Shown piece by piece: positions 17,583 to 27,217 of a stretch of DNA of 37,410 nt. This DNA is from Psychrobacillus soli. Its GTDB lineage: Bacteria > Bacillota > Bacilli > Bacillales_A > Planococcaceae. The translations under genes and the position numbers were made by a program. Location of the stretch: assembly GCF_006861775.1 (NCBI RefSeq), contig NZ_VDGG01000038.1, forward strand, positions 1-37,410. The letters run 5' to 3'. Position 1 is the stretch's first letter. Each line of letters opens with the position of its first letter. The notes under the pieces were generated by a model. The model made no database searches. It was not told where the DNA came from and was given only the letters and a program-made list of their open reading frames with translations.

Positions 17583-19304
17583 TTAGTCTTCCATTGTAGA
17601 TAAATCGCCCGTTGGTAATTTTAACTCCCAAGCTTTTAGAACGCGGCGCATAATTTTACCGCTTCTCGTTTTCGGTAACTTGTCTTTGAATTCAATTTCT
17701 CTTGGCGCAGCATGCGCAGCTAGTCCTTTTTTCACGAATTGTTGAATATCTGCAATTAGTTCTTCCGAAGGCTCGTACCCTTCATTTAACGCAACAAATG
17801 CTTTAATAATTTCTCCGCGCACCGGATCTGGTTTACCAATTACCCCTGCTTCTAAAATAGCGGGATGCTCGATTAATTTGCTTTCCACCTCAAATGGTCC
17901 TACTCGTTCACCGGAAGTCATGATCACGTCATCTACTCGTCCTTGGAACCAGTAATACCCTTCATCATCCATGTATGCAGAATCTCCGGAAAAATACCAT
18001 TCATCATTCATAAAACTAGATTCGTATTTTTCTTTATTATTCCAAATTTGACGCATCATTGATGGCCAACCTTTTTTAATCGCTAAGTTCCCCATCGTAT
18101 ATGGTGGAACGACATTTCCTTGATTGTCAATAATCGCTGCTTCCAACCCAGGAAGTGGTTTTCCCATAGATCCTGGTTTAATCGGTAGACAACCGAAATT
18201 ACAAATCATTTGCGCGCCTGTTTCAGTCATCCACCAAGTATCATGAATGCGCAAATGGAACACTTGCATTCCCCATTTTACTACTTCCGGGTTTAAAGGT
18301 TCCCCTACGGATAATATATGTCGAAGAGAGGATAAATCATGTTTCTCCACGATAGCATCTCCTGCTCCCATTAGCATTCGGAATGCAGTTGGCGCACTAT
18401 ACCATACTGTTACTTTGTATGCTTCAATTGCATTATACCAAGCATCTGGTGAAAAACGTCCACCAAGCACAAGTGACGTAGCTCCAGTTAACCAAGGTCC
18501 GAATATCCCGTAAGAAGTACCCGTTACCCACCCTGGGTCAGCTGTACACCAATATACATCTTCGTCACGAATGTCCATAACCCATTTCATCGATTGATAT
18601 TGTTGAACCATTGCATAATGTACATGTAAAATTCCTTTTGGTTTGCCTGTGGAACCTGATGTATAGTGTAAAATTAGCCCATCTTCTTTATCTACCCACT
18701 CAATATCAAAAGCTTCCGAAGCATTATGTAATGCTTTTTTGAAGTCGATAAACTTTTCTGTTTCCTCTATGTTATCTCCTACTAAAAATACCGTCTCTAA
18801 ATCTGGTAATTTATCTAAAGGAATTCTTTCCAATAAATCTGGAGTTGTCACAATAGCCTTAGCTTCACTATCTAATAATCGGTCATATACTGCACCTTCC
18901 ATAAACGCTTCGAAAAGAGGTCCGACAATAACTCCCATTTTCACAGCACCTAAAAGCGAGAAATATAATTCCGGAGATCTAGGCATAAAAATGAATAGTC
19001 GATCTCCTTTTGTTAAGTTAGAGTACTCTTTATAAACGTTGGCAGCTTTGTTTGTCCACTTTTTCATATCCGCATACGTATAAGATTCTTTTCTGTCTGC
19101 ATCTTGATAATGAAGTGCGACTTTGTCTTTCTTCTCGGATTCGGCATGTCTATCAATTGCTTCATATGCCATATTTACTTTTCCAGTTTCATGCCACGAA
19201 AAATTTTTCTCGGCATCTTCCCACTTAAATGTTCTTGCCGTTTCTTCATAATCCTTTAACTGATAATCCCCTTGTACTACTGGTAACATTTCTATTACTT
19301 TCAT
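17583..19304 (-). CDS. acsA: Acetyl-coenzyme A synthetase (AMP-forming)
   Basis: Encodes a 573-residue enzyme that activates acetate to acetyl-CoA through acetyl-AMP. The adenylate-forming core motif YTSGSTGKPKG is present, followed by the TADPGWVTGTSYG segment and the late hinge YWFQGRVDDVI. The C-terminal PKTRSGKIMRR carries the lysine that AcuA acetylates in B. subtilis to switch the enzyme off. The ATG at 19302-19304 (MKVIEMLPV) has AGGGTG upstream; a longer open frame begins inside the promoter region. The length matches B. subtilis AcsA (572). It is divergent from acuABC, the usual layout. Confidence 0.97.
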   Translation of the reverse strand: MKVIEMLPVVQGDYQLKDYEETARTFKWEDAEKNFSWHETGKVNMAYEAIDRHAESEKKDKVALHYQDADRKESYTYADMKKWTNKAANVYKEYSNLTKGDRLFIFMPRSPELYFSLLGAVKMGVIVGPLFEAFMEGAVYDRLLDSEAKAIVTTPDLLERIPLDKLPDLETVFLVGDNIEETEKFIDFKKALHNASEAFDIEWVDKEDGLILHYTSGSTGKPKGILHVHYAMVQQYQSMKWVMDIRDEDVYWCTADPGWVTGTSYGIFGPWLTGATSLVLGGRFSPDAWYNAIEAYKVTVWYSAPTAFRMLMGAGDAIVEKHDLSSLRHILSVGEPLNPEVVKWGMQVFHLRIHDTWWMTETGAQMICNFGCLPIKPGSMGKPLPGLEAAIIDNQGNVVPPYTMGNLAIKKGWPSMMRQIWNNKEKYESSFMNDEWYFSGDSAYMDDEGYYWFQGRVDDVIMTSGERVGPFEVESKLIEHPAILEAGVIGKPDPVRGEIIKAFVALNEGYEPSEELIADIQQFVKKGLAAHAAPREIEFKDKLPKTRSGKIMRRVLKAWELKLPTGDLSTMED

Positions 19305-19488
19305 CCTTTTCACCCTTTCTAGAACTATACAAACACTATACACTTCTATTCTACAATATTTGTTCACAGTTTTGCCAATCTTTTTATTTTTAAGAATGTT
19401 TCGTTTTGTTTTTTATACATCCACCTTCTTTTCGTAGAAATCATGTATAATAGTTTTAAATGCGTTTATTTTTATAGGTGGTGAACTC

Positions 19489-20121
19489 GTGATACACGAA
19501 AAGACGTATAATGCGTTGGAAATAGAAACAAAACATGGTGCTGTCATTGTCGAAGGACCAATTCTTTCGGAGCAAATAGCAGATTTAGTGTTTCATGAAG
19601 ACTTAATAGCTTTTAGGGCACCTGCCCAACAGCATAAAGCAATTATTGAAATCGCCAAATTGCCGGAAGGAAGAATTATTATTGTACGAGATCAACAGAC
19701 CATCGTTGGTTATTGTACATTTCTTTATCCAGATCCTTTGGAAAGATGGTCGAAAGGGAAAATGGAAGACTTAATAGAATTAGGAGCAATTGAAGTAATT
19801 CCAAAATTTCGTGGAACTGGTGTTGGCAAAACACTTTTACGCGTTTCGATGATGGATGATGCAATGGAAGATTATATTACAATTACAACGGAATATTATT
19901 GGCATTGGGATTTAAAGGGCACTGGTTTAAATGTATGGGAGTACCGTAAAGTGATGGAGAAAATGATGCAAGCTGGCGGCCTCGAATATTTTGCAACGGA
20001 CGATCCCGAGATCAGTTCGCATCCTGCTAATTGTTTAATGGCCAAAATTGGAAGTCGAGTGAACAATAAATCCATTCAACAATTTGACCAGTTGCGCTTC
20101 ATGAACCGGTTTATGTACTAG
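19489..20121 (+). CDS. acuA: Protein acetyltransferase AcuA (GNAT), controls AcsA
   Basis: Encodes a 210-residue GNAT-family acetyltransferase that uses acetyl-CoA to acetylate and inactivate AcsA. The acetyl-CoA motif A is visible as VIPKFRGTGVGKTLL. The start is a GTG at 19489 with GGTGG upstream. The promoter probably uses TATAAT at 19446-19451. It is first in acuABC; 106 bases separate it from acuB. Confidence 0.95.
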   Translation: MIHEKTYNALEIETKHGAVIVEGPILSEQIADLVFHEDLIAFRAPAQQHKAIIEIAKLPEGRIIIVRDQQTIVGYCTFLYPDPLERWSKGKMEDLIELGAIEVIPKFRGTGVGKTLLRVSMMDDAMEDYITITTEYYWHWDLKGTGLNVWEYRKVMEKMMQAGGLEYFATDDPEISSHPANCLMAKIGSRVNNKSIQQFDQLRFMNRFMY

Positions 20122-20227
20122 CAGAATCCTAAAGATGGGAACTTCTGCTCGTATGGCTAATACAGGAGCGGTAACTTAATTAGAATCACATTAATGCGCA
20201 TGAACTTTTAAAAAGGGGTGTATGCAA

Positions 20228-20875
20228 ATGCTTGTAGAAGAAATTATGAATACCTCGGTACCGACTTTAACACCTACGCACACGATTAATGATGCGTTAC
20301 TGCTTTTAAAAGCAAAACGAATCCGCCATATTGCGATTATTAACACCGAGAATGAAGTTCTAGGTGTCGTAACCGACCGCGATCTAAAAGAAGCAACTCC
20401 ATCTACTCTATTGACCAGTAACAATCCAGAAGTATATGAATTACCATTAGAAAAAATTATGACCACAAATCCAATTGTCGGCCATCCTTTAGATTTCATA
20501 GAAGAAACCGCTACTATTTTTTATGATAATCGGATAGGATGTTTACCTATTGTGTCACAAGGAAAACTTGTCGGCATGATTACGGAATCTGATTTATTGT
20601 ATAAATTTATTGAACTTACTGGCGCACATCAACCGGGGTCCCAAATAGAAGTTCGCGTACCAAATAGACCTGGTGTTTTATTTGAAGTTTCTAAAGTTTT
20701 TTATGAGCAAAAAATGAATGTCTTAAGCGTACTCGTATATCCCGATAAAGCGAATGAAGCGTATAAAATTTTAGTGCTCCGAGTGAAAACGATAAATCCG
20801 ATTAGCATTATAGAAGCATTAAGAACAGAAGGATTCGAAGTATTATGGCCAAATCATCCGGGAATGACTCTATGA
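20228..20875 (+). CDS. acuB: AcuB, two CBS domains plus ACT domain
   Basis: Encodes 215 residues. Two CBS modules occupy about residues 1-135 (IMNTSVPTLTP ... IMTTNPIVGHP) and are followed by an ACT-like domain (EVRVPNRPGVLFEVSKVF). Such proteins sense adenine nucleotides or amino acids; the exact role of AcuB in acetate/acetoin control is not settled. The ATG at 20228 is chosen because GGGGTG is 7 bases upstream; the in-frame ATG at 20222 is too close. The stop overlaps the acuC start (ATGA). Confidence 0.94.
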   Translation: MLVEEIMNTSVPTLTPTHTINDALLLLKAKRIRHIAIINTENEVLGVVTDRDLKEATPSTLLTSNNPEVYELPLEKIMTTNPIVGHPLDFIEETATIFYDNRIGCLPIVSQGKLVGMITESDLLYKFIELTGAHQPGSQIEVRVPNRPGVLFEVSKVFYEQKMNVLSVLVYPDKANEAYKILVLRVKTINPISIIEALRTEGFEVLWPNHPGMTL

Positions 20876-22047
20876 AGAAAAATGCTGTGTTTGTCTTTTC
20901 AGAAGATCAGTTAGGTTATAGGTTTTCGGATACACACCCGTTCAATCAAAAACGCCTAACCTTAACGGTCGATTTATTGAAAGAAATGAACGCTTTATCA
21001 TCATCGGATATCGTAGTACCACGTATTGCAACAGACGAAGAATTGAGTTTAATACATGATCCTCAGTATATTGAAATTGTCAAAAAAGCAAGCTTGGAGA
21101 CAAATGATACTACCGTTTATGAAAGCTATGGTATAGGGACTGAAGATACTCCTATTTTCCCTCATATGCACGAAGCAAGCGCAAGCCTTGTCGGTGGTAC
21201 ACTAACTGCAGTAGATTACGTAATGGAAGGGAAATCATTGCATGCCCTTAACTTAGGTGGAGGTCTCCACCACGGATTTAAAGGACGAGCCTCGGGATTT
21301 TGTATATATAATGATAGTTCAGTAGCTATTAAATATATGCAGCAAAAATATAATGCACGTGTTCTCTATATCGATACAGATGCGCATCATGGGGACGGTG
21401 TACAGTGGAGCTTTTACGATGAGCCTAATGTATGTACAATCTCGATACATGAAACAGGCAGATATTTATTTCCTGGAACCGGTAATATTACAGAACGAGG
21501 AACTGGTGAAGGGTATGGTACTTCTTTTAACTTCCCAATAGATGCTTTTACCGAGGATGAATCATTTTTGGAGATTTATCGCACGGCACTTCGGGAAATT
21601 GTGGAGTCCTTTAAACCTGATGTTATATTAAGCCAAAATGGTGCAGATGCCCATTATTTTGATCCGTTAACCCATTTATATGGAACGATGAATATTTACC
21701 GAGAGATTCCTAAACTAGCACATGAACTTGCACATCAGTATTGTGGTGGAAAATGGATTGCTGTTGGTGGAGGTGGTTATGATATTTGGCGTGTCGTTCC
21801 GCGTGCTTGGTCCCTTCTTTGGATGGAAATGAATGATTTGAAAACTCCGGAAGGTAACTTACCTAAAGCTTGGATGGATCGTTGGTCCAAAGAGTCACCA
21901 GTTCCGCTTATCCCAACTTGGATGGATCCGACTCCGTTATACGAACCAATCCCACGAAAAGCAGAAATAATGGAGAAGAATAAACAAATGCTCGACAAAG
22001 CACTATATGCACTTCGCAATCAGCAATCATACAAAAATCACCAGTAA
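20872..22047 (+). CDS. acuC: AcuC, histone-deacetylase-family lysine deacetylase
   Basis: Encodes a 391-residue zinc-dependent deacetylase; in B. subtilis AcuC removes the acetyl group from AcsA and restores activity. HDAC landmarks are LNLGGGLHHGF (general base His pair), the zinc-binding DTDAHHGDG, and GGGGYD near the end. The start ATG at 20872 overlaps the acuB stop by four bases, which signals translational coupling; an earlier in-frame start at 20845 lies within acuB and has less support. It ends at a terminator shared with convergent ccpA. motP/motS, found between acuC and ccpA in B. subtilis, are absent. Confidence 0.96.
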   Translation: MKKNAVFVFSEDQLGYRFSDTHPFNQKRLTLTVDLLKEMNALSSSDIVVPRIATDEELSLIHDPQYIEIVKKASLETNDTTVYESYGIGTEDTPIFPHMHEASASLVGGTLTAVDYVMEGKSLHALNLGGGLHHGFKGRASGFCIYNDSSVAIKYMQQKYNARVLYIDTDAHHGDGVQWSFYDEPNVCTISIHETGRYLFPGTGNITERGTGEGYGTSFNFPIDAFTEDESFLEIYRTALREIVESFKPDVILSQNGADAHYFDPLTHLYGTMNIYREIPKLAHELAHQYCGGKWIAVGGGGYDIWRVVPRAWSLLWMEMNDLKTPEGNLPKAWMDRWSKESPVPLIPTWMDPTPLYEPIPRKAEIMEKNKQMLDKALYALRNQQSYKNHQ

Positions 22048-22070
22048 CCATGGGCTACTGGTGATTTTTT
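22036..22070. terminator. Bidirectional terminator between acuC and ccpA
   Basis: aatcaccagta (22036-22046) pairs with tactggtgatt (22056-22066), with A-rich and T-rich flanks. The left arm includes the acuC stop codon and the right flank the ccpA stop. Confidence 0.88.
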
Positions 22071-23067
22071 ATTTTACTGATTCTCTTTCTTCAATTCGAT
22101 AAGGCAAAACGACTATTTGTTCTTCAATTTTCTCTTTGTTCATAAATTTCGTTAATAATCGCATGGAAACTGCACCGATATCGTATAATGGCAACACAAC
22201 ACTTGTTAGCTGTGGACGTACCATTCTTGCCAGTTTAGAGTTTTCAAAACTGATGACTTCAATGTCATTAGGTACATTCAGTCCACTATCCTGAGCACCG
22301 TGAATTAACCCGATTGCGATTTCGTCATTGCCTGCAAAAAATGCCGTAGGTGGATTCGAAAGCTTACATAACTCTTCCCATGCAGCATGACCATCATCGT
22401 ATGTGTTATCCACACCAACGATTAAATCATTATCGATTTCAATGTTCGCCTCTTTTAATGCTTTTTCATAGCCAGATCGTTTATATACTCGATCGATGGT
22501 CGACTCCATATTCCCTGAGACAAATGCAATGCGTGTATGACCATTTTGAATTAGGCGATTGACAGCGTCAACTGCTGCTTCATGATATTCGATATTAACA
22601 GAAGGAAACGCTTCGGATGTTTCCACTGTACCTGCTAAAACAATTGGAACACTTGACCTTTCCATTTCATTTAGCATATCCTTCGTTACTTCATCGCTCA
22701 TCATAACAATTCCATCCACTTGTTTACTAAACAATGTAGATAGTAGTTGCACTTCTTTATCTGCCTGTTGGTCAGAATTCGTTAAAATAATATTATAGCG
22801 ATACATCGTTGCAATATCTTCTATGCCTCGTACTAATTCCGCATAAAACACGTTGGAAATATCCGGTATAATAACTCCTACAGTTTTTGTTTTCTTACTA
22901 GCTAGCCCTCTTGCGACTGCATTTGGTCGATAGTCCAATCGTTCGATAACAGCCAACACTTTTTGACGAGTTGCTGGCTTGACGTTTTGGTTTCCATTAA
23001 CTACACGTGAAACAGTTGCCATCGACACATTTGCTTCTCTTGCCACATCATAAATGGTAATAGTCAA
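22069..23067 (-). CDS. ccpA: Catabolite control protein A (LacI family)
   Basis: Encodes a 332-residue global carbon regulator that binds cre sites together with HPr-Ser46-P. The N-terminal helix-turn-helix reads [22 protein letters not shown] and the hinge region [15 protein letters not shown] follows; both are CcpA-like. The periplasmic-binding-type core shows the [19 protein letters not shown] start. The start is a TTG at 23065-23067, preceded by GGAGTG. It has its own promoter and is separated from aroA by a terminator. A perfect cre in this window (7493-7506) is a candidate target. Confidence 0.96.
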   Translation of the reverse strand: MTITIYDVAREANVSMATVSRVVNGNQNVKPATRQKVLAVIERLDYRPNAVARGLASKKTKTVGVIIPDISNVFYAELVRGIEDIATMYRYNIILTNSDQQADKEVQLLSTLFSKQVDGIVMMSDEVTKDMLNEMERSSVPIVLAGTVETSEAFPSVNIEYHEAAVDAVNRLIQNGHTRIAFVSGNMESTIDRVYKRSGYEKALKEANIEIDNDLIVGVDNTYDDGHAAWEELCKLSNPPTAFFAGNDEIAIGLIHGAQDSGLNVPNDIEVISFENSKLARMVRPQLTSVVLPLYDIGAVSMRLLTKFMNKEKIEEQIVVLPYRIEERESVK

Positions 23068-23112
23068 CGCATATCACTCCTTCACATTTATTGTTATTTA
23101 TATTATATATAA

Positions 23113-23142
23113 ATAATACTTGATATACTCTATAACTTTCAA
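23113..23142 (-). promoter_or_regulatory. Candidate sigma-A promoter of ccpA
   Basis: On the minus strand TTGAAA (23137-23142) and TATTAT (23113-23118) are spaced by 18 bases, about 45 bases before the TTG start. Confidence 0.6.
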
Positions 23143-23151
23143 TTAAATAGT

Positions 23152-23181
23152 AAAACCGACTCTATAGCAAGAGTCGGTTTT
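23152..23181 (-). terminator. Terminator of aroA
   Basis: aaaaccgactct (23152-23163) pairs perfectly with agagtcggtttt (23170-23181), 15 bases past the aroA stop. The T run on the minus strand is short. Confidence 0.78.
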
Positions 23182-23196
23182 GTGAATATTTATCAC

Positions 23197-24282
23197 TTAT
23201 GCATGAACTTCATGTGTTTTCATGAAGTTTTGTAACGAATTGTAGAACTCATCGAATTGTTGTAAATTCATTTGTTGTGCCGCATCTGACAACGCAACTG
23301 CTGGATCTGGATGAACTTCCGCCATTACTCCGTCTGCTCCAATTGCGATAGCAGCTTTAGCTGCAGGTAAAAGAATATCACGACGTCCAGTTGAATGTGT
23401 AACGTCTACAAACACTGGTAAATGCGTTTCTTGTTTTAAAATTGGCACTGCTGAAATATCTAATGTATTTCGAGTAGCACGTTCGTATGTGCGAATACCG
23501 CGTTCACATAAAATGATTTGATCATTTCCTTGTGACATAATATACTCCGCAGCATGAATGAATTCATCTAATGTAGCCGCAATACCTCTTTTTAATAATA
23601 CAGGTTTGTTGATTGATCCTACTGCTTTTAATAATTCGAAGTTTTGCATATTACGAGCACCTACTTGCACAACGTCTATATAGTCAAGTGCTTCATCTAA
23701 ATGGCTAGGTGTCACAATTTCAGAGATAACTGCTAAGCCGTATTCTTGAGAAATTTGTTTTAATATTTTTAAGCCTTCTAAGCCAAGACCTTGGAAATCA
23801 TAAGGTGATGTACGCGGCTTATATGCCCCACCTCGTATCAACTTTAAGCCTTTTCCTTGAATTGCTGCAGCAACTTCCGCTACTTGTGTGTATGATTCTA
23901 CTGCACATGGTCCAAATATGAAAGAAGGAGTTCCTGTACCGATTTTTTCACCGTTTATTTCAACCACTGTATCTTCTGATTTCTTTTTACGAGATACTAA
24001 TAGTGCTTTCTTTTGATCATCCACTTGTAATTCTAAAGCAGTTTTAAAGATTTCTTTAAAAATATGTTCCACAGTTGACTGTGGTAGTGGCCCATCATTA
24101 TTTTCTTTTAAGTGATCTAACATATGTCTTTCGCGAAGAGGATCATATCTATTCACACCTTGCTTTTCTTTCACTCTTCCTATTTCTTTTACAACACCAG
24201 CTCTTTCGTTGATTAACTGTAAAATTTCAACGTTAATCTCATCCACGCGACTGCGTAAAGCTTCTAAATCCACATTACTCAT
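23197..24282 (-). CDS. aroA: Bifunctional chorismate mutase / DAHP synthase
   Basis: Encodes 361 residues. An N-terminal AroQ-type chorismate mutase (about 1-90, [19 protein letters not shown]) is fused to a type I-beta DAHP synthase (about 110-355) with [19 protein letters not shown] and [13 protein letters not shown] synthase makes the first shikimate-pathway intermediate from PEP and erythrose 4-phosphate; in B. subtilis the mutase domain provides feedback sensing of chorismate/prephenate. The symbol follows B. subtilis usage; elsewhere it is aroG/aroF. The ATG at 24280-24282 has GGAGA upstream. It lies upstream of ccpA in the same direction but is transcriptionally separated by a terminator. 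Confidence 0.97.
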   Translation of the reverse strand: MSNVDLEALRSRVDEINVEILQLINERAGVVKEIGRVKEKQGVNRYDPLRERHMLDHLKENNDGPLPQSTVEHIFKEIFKTALELQVDDQKKALLVSRKKKSEDTVVEINGEKIGTGTPSFIFGPCAVESYTQVAEVAAAIQGKGLKLIRGGAYKPRTSPYDFQGLGLEGLKILKQISQEYGLAVISEIVTPSHLDEALDYIDVVQVGARNMQNFELLKAVGSINKPVLLKRGIAATLDEFIHAAEYIMSQGNDQIILCERGIRTYERATRNTLDISAVPILKQETHLPVFVDVTHSTGRRDILLPAAKAAIAIGADGVMAEVHPDPAVALSDAAQQMNLQQFDEFYNSLQNFMKTHEVHA

Positions 24283-24448
24283 AGATATTTCTCCTCTCTT
24301 CTTTCCACCGACACTTTATATCGACTGAAAATTATGATACATTTTTAAGTATAACTCATATTATAATCAATGTATGTGAAAATGTCACGCATTTTTATTT
24401 TAGCGATTCAACTCGCTAAAGTGTGTGCCTGAAAAAGGACGTGGGAAA

Positions 24449-26584
24449 TTGGCAGCTAAGTTATTTGCATTAGATATAGGAACAAGATCTGTAGTAGGAA
24501 TTATTTTAGAAGAGCGCAATGAGAACTTTCATGTTGTTGATATATTAGTAGAGGAACATAAAGAACGTGCAATGGTCGATGGGCAAATACATAATGTACT
24601 AAAAGTCGCTGAAGTCATTCAATCGATCAAAAAGCAGCTGGAGGAAAAACATGGACCACTTGAAAAAGTAAGTGTAGCTGCTGCAGGACGAGCACTAAAA
24701 ACAGAACAAGCAGAGATTAAAATGGATATTAAAAATAGACCTATTTTCTCTGAAGATGACATAAGCCGATTAGAGCTTACTGCCGTACAACAAGCACAAA
24801 ACAATTTAGTGCAAAATGATTCGGACAAAGAATCTAGTCACTATTACTGCGTCGGATATAGTGTTTTATACTACCGATTAGATGGAGAAGAAATTGGTAG
24901 TTTGGTAGACCAACAAGGGCGAGAGGCATCCATAGAAGTAATTGCAACTTTTTTGCCAAGGGTAGTAGTAGAATCATTACTTTCTGCTTTAAAAAGGGCT
25001 AACTTAGAAATGGAAGCTTTGACATTGGAGCCAATTGCCGCGATTAATGTATTAATCCCTCCTACCATGCGACGACTGAATGTTGCACTTGTGGACATAG
25101 GTGCTGGAACTTCTGATATTGCCATTACAGATTATGGTACAGTTGTCGCATATGGGATGGTCCCAAATGCAGGAGATGAAATTACAGAAGCGTTAAGTGA
25201 TCATTACTTACTCGATTTTCCACTCGCGGAAGATGCAAAAAGAGCAATTAATACGAATGACTTTATCCCGATACAAGATATTCTAGGATTTGATCAAAAC
25301 ATCCCAAAAGAAGAAATGATTGCAGCTATCAAGCCAGCAACGTTGGAACTCGCAATATCCATTTCGACCGAAATCCTCAGGTTGAATAATAACCGACCGA
25401 CAAAAGCCGTCATGCTCGTTGGTGGAGGAAGCTTAACCCCTTCCCTTACGACGATTTTAGCAGAAAAACTAAATTTACCAGCAAATCGGGTGGCAGTCCG
25501 AGGAATTGATGCGATCCAAAACTTAACAAAAGAAGCACATATTCCAATATCTCCAGAACTGGTTACACCAATCGGAATTGCTATCGCAGCAAAACGGGCA
25601 CCAATACAATATATGTCTGTAGAAGTGAACAGCCAAGTCGTTCGCCTATTTGAGCTAAAAGAAATGACTGTAGGGGATGCACTGCTAGCAGCGAATATTC
25701 CTACCCGGAAGTTGTACGGCAAGCCAGGAGCAGCACTTTCTGTGGAAGTGAATGGACAAACGATACATATTCCAGGAGAACATGGCAAACCAGCTGTAAT
25801 AATGTTAAATGGACAGAAAACTAATACAAAAGCCGCGATCAAAAACAAAGATATTATTGAATTATTAGAAGGCGAGAATGGGAAAGAAGGTTCCGCTTCC
25901 GTACGTGATTTAATCGATGATGCTTCTGTTAAAACGATTACTTTTCAAGGTGTTTTACATACAGTTGAACCTTCAGTAAAGGTTAATGCAAAGAAGGTCT
26001 CTCTCGATACACCGTTAAAGGAAAGGGATAAAATTACGGTTGATACACCACAAACAGTTGAACAAATTTTACATGCAATTCGAAAAGAAAGTTATGTAGC
26101 CCAGTTGAATCCGTATATGTTTACAATTGAGGATAAAAATCATTATATACCGGCCTTTTCATCAAAATTATTGTTAAATGGAAAATCAGTAAAGCTTTCC
26201 TACGCAGTTCAAGACAATGATGTTTTAGAAATAAGTGCAGCGAATCCTCCAACTCTACAACAACTTGCCGTTCAATTGGAGAAGAAATTCATGGAGCATA
26301 TAGTACTTACTTTCCAAGGAGAAGCAATAGAGCTTACGAGGGAATGTGCAGTCGTGTCAATTGGAGAAATGAAGTTATCCCTTTCGGATAGTATTCCAAG
26401 CGGAACTATCTTACAGTGGAAGCAAGTAAACTATGCTCCGTGGATTTTCCAAGATGTTTTCCGTTTTACGGATTGGAATATGCCAGAAGGGGCTGGTTCA
26501 TTTCAAATTATTCGAAATGGACAGCCCTCTCGGTTTGACGAAGAAATCTTTGGCGGCGATCAGTTAGAAATTGTGTTTAAATAA
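24449..26584 (+). CDS. FtsA-like actin-fold ATPase with C-terminal array of small beta modules
   Basis: Encodes about 711 residues. The N-terminal ~390 are an FtsA/PilM-type actin fold: phosphate-1 loop FALDIGTRSVVG, an SHS2/1C-like insert (VSVAAAGRALKT ... ISRLEL), phosphate-2 loop VDIGAGTSDIAI, and adenosine motif VGGGS. The C-terminal ~320 residues lack the FtsA membrane-targeting helix. They contain four or five similar units in which a strand with (N)G is followed about 15-20 residues later by a D-x-(I/L)-E-I turn-strand, reminiscent of beta-grasp modules. The chosen TTG (24449) has AAAGGACG upstream; an in-frame GTG at 24425 has no ribosome site but cannot be excluded. It is not the division gene ftsA itself, which is half this length. 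Function unknown; a scaffold or filament role at the membrane or division site is inference. Confidence 0.85.
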   Translation: MAAKLFALDIGTRSVVGIILEERNENFHVVDILVEEHKERAMVDGQIHNVLKVAEVIQSIKKQLEEKHGPLEKVSVAAAGRALKTEQAEIKMDIKNRPIFSEDDISRLELTAVQQAQNNLVQNDSDKESSHYYCVGYSVLYYRLDGEEIGSLVDQQGREASIEVIATFLPRVVVESLLSALKRANLEMEALTLEPIAAINVLIPPTMRRLNVALVDIGAGTSDIAITDYGTVVAYGMVPNAGDEITEALSDHYLLDFPLAEDAKRAINTNDFIPIQDILGFDQNIPKEEMIAAIKPATLELAISISTEILRLNNNRPTKAVMLVGGGSLTPSLTTILAEKLNLPANRVAVRGIDAIQNLTKEAHIPISPELVTPIGIAIAAKRAPIQYMSVEVNSQVVRLFELKEMTVGDALLAANIPTRKLYGKPGAALSVEVNGQTIHIPGEHGKPAVIMLNGQKTNTKAAIKNKDIIELLEGENGKEGSASVRDLIDDASVKTITFQGVLHTVEPSVKVNAKKVSLDTPLKERDKITVDTPQTVEQILHAIRKESYVAQLNPYMFTIEDKNHYIPAFSSKLLLNGKSVKLSYAVQDNDVLEISAANPPTLQQLAVQLEKKFMEHIVLTFQGEAIELTRECAVVSIGEMKLSLSDSIPSGTILQWKQVNYAPWIFQDVFRFTDWNMPEGAGSFQIIRNGQPSRFDEEIFGGDQLEIVFK

Positions 26585-26623
26585 GAAAACACGAAACGGG
26601 TATATGCCGTTTCGTGTTTTCTT
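26583..26623. terminator. Bidirectional terminator between the FtsA-like gene and ytxH
   Basis: A near-perfect 17-bp stem (26583-26599 with 26607-26623) is formed over the stop codons of both convergent genes, with a T-rich flank on the plus side. Confidence 0.85.
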
Positions 26624-27203
26624 ATTTATTTGAGTTATTAGTACCTACTACTGCTTCTTTAATCGCTTCTGCAACCGCTGTAGTATCTTCTTGCTCTGCC
26701 GCTACTTCTTCTTCTGTTGTATGTGAAATAGTTTCCATATAATCCATTGGTTCTTCACCTTCATATGAAGCTGTACCGTCGTCTAAAGGAGAAGTTGGGT
26801 TCCCCTTGATGGACTTCACTTTATCTACTAATTGACCTGATTGCTCTTGTAATTGCTTCGAGATTTGCGTTGTTTTCTCCTTGGCAGTCGAAGAAAAATC
26901 GATTGTTTTTTCTTTTAATTGCCCTGCTTGCGTAGAAAGATTGCCTCGAAGTTCTGATCCAGTTTTAGGAGCTAATAATAATGCGGTCGCGGCGCCGATA
27001 ATACCACCAATGAATACTCCAATAAGAAAGTCTTTCCCGTTTACTTCTTCATCCCGATACACATTTTCTCTCGTTTCGTTGTAGTAAGGAACTGGTGGAT
27101 AATTTGGAGCAGCTTGTCTATCATACGAAGGCTGATTTGCATAATATTCATGATTATAGGACGCTTCATTATAATTTGGCTTTTTTGATTCGTGGTTGCT
27201 CAT
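26622..27203 (-). CDS. ytxH: YtxH-domain general stress protein
   Basis: Encodes 193 residues. A Tyr/Asn/Pro-rich N-terminal stretch (about 1-55) precedes the YtxH core: a Gly-rich hydrophobic segment (FLIGVFIGGIIGAATALLLAP, about 58-80, read in two halves) then PKTGSELR and a long amphipathic helix; the tail is acidic. It is probably membrane-associated. The molecular role is unknown; in B. subtilis the ytxGHJ operon is induced by sigma-B. It starts 14 bases after ytxG. ytxJ, the third gene of the B. subtilis operon, is missing here. Confidence 0.88.
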   Translation of the reverse strand: MSNHESKKPNYNEASYNHEYYANQPSYDRQAAPNYPPVPYYNETRENVYRDEEVNGKDFLIGVFIGGIIGAATALLLAPKTGSELRGNLSTQAGQLKEKTIDFSSTAKEKTTQISKQLQEQSGQLVDKVKSIKGNPTSPLDDGTASYEGEEPMDYMETISHTTEEEVAAEQEDTTAVAEAIKEAVVGTNNSNK

Positions 27204-27217
27204 GTAAATTCCTCCAA

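Noticed and set aside
19458-19471. cre site at the acuA promoter
   Set aside because: taaatgcgtttatt has the central CG-like core but misses the outer TG and CA positions of the consensus; too weak to call, though acuABC is CcpA-controlled in B. subtilis.
20122-20215. Repeat relic between acuA and acuB
   Set aside because: Only about 10 bases (gcggtaactt) match the tail of the edge repeat; this is within chance and no hairpins are shared.
24425-26584. Calling the actin-fold gene ftsA
   Set aside because: The true ftsA product is about 420 residues, lies next to ftsZ and ends in a membrane-targeting helix; none of these hold here.
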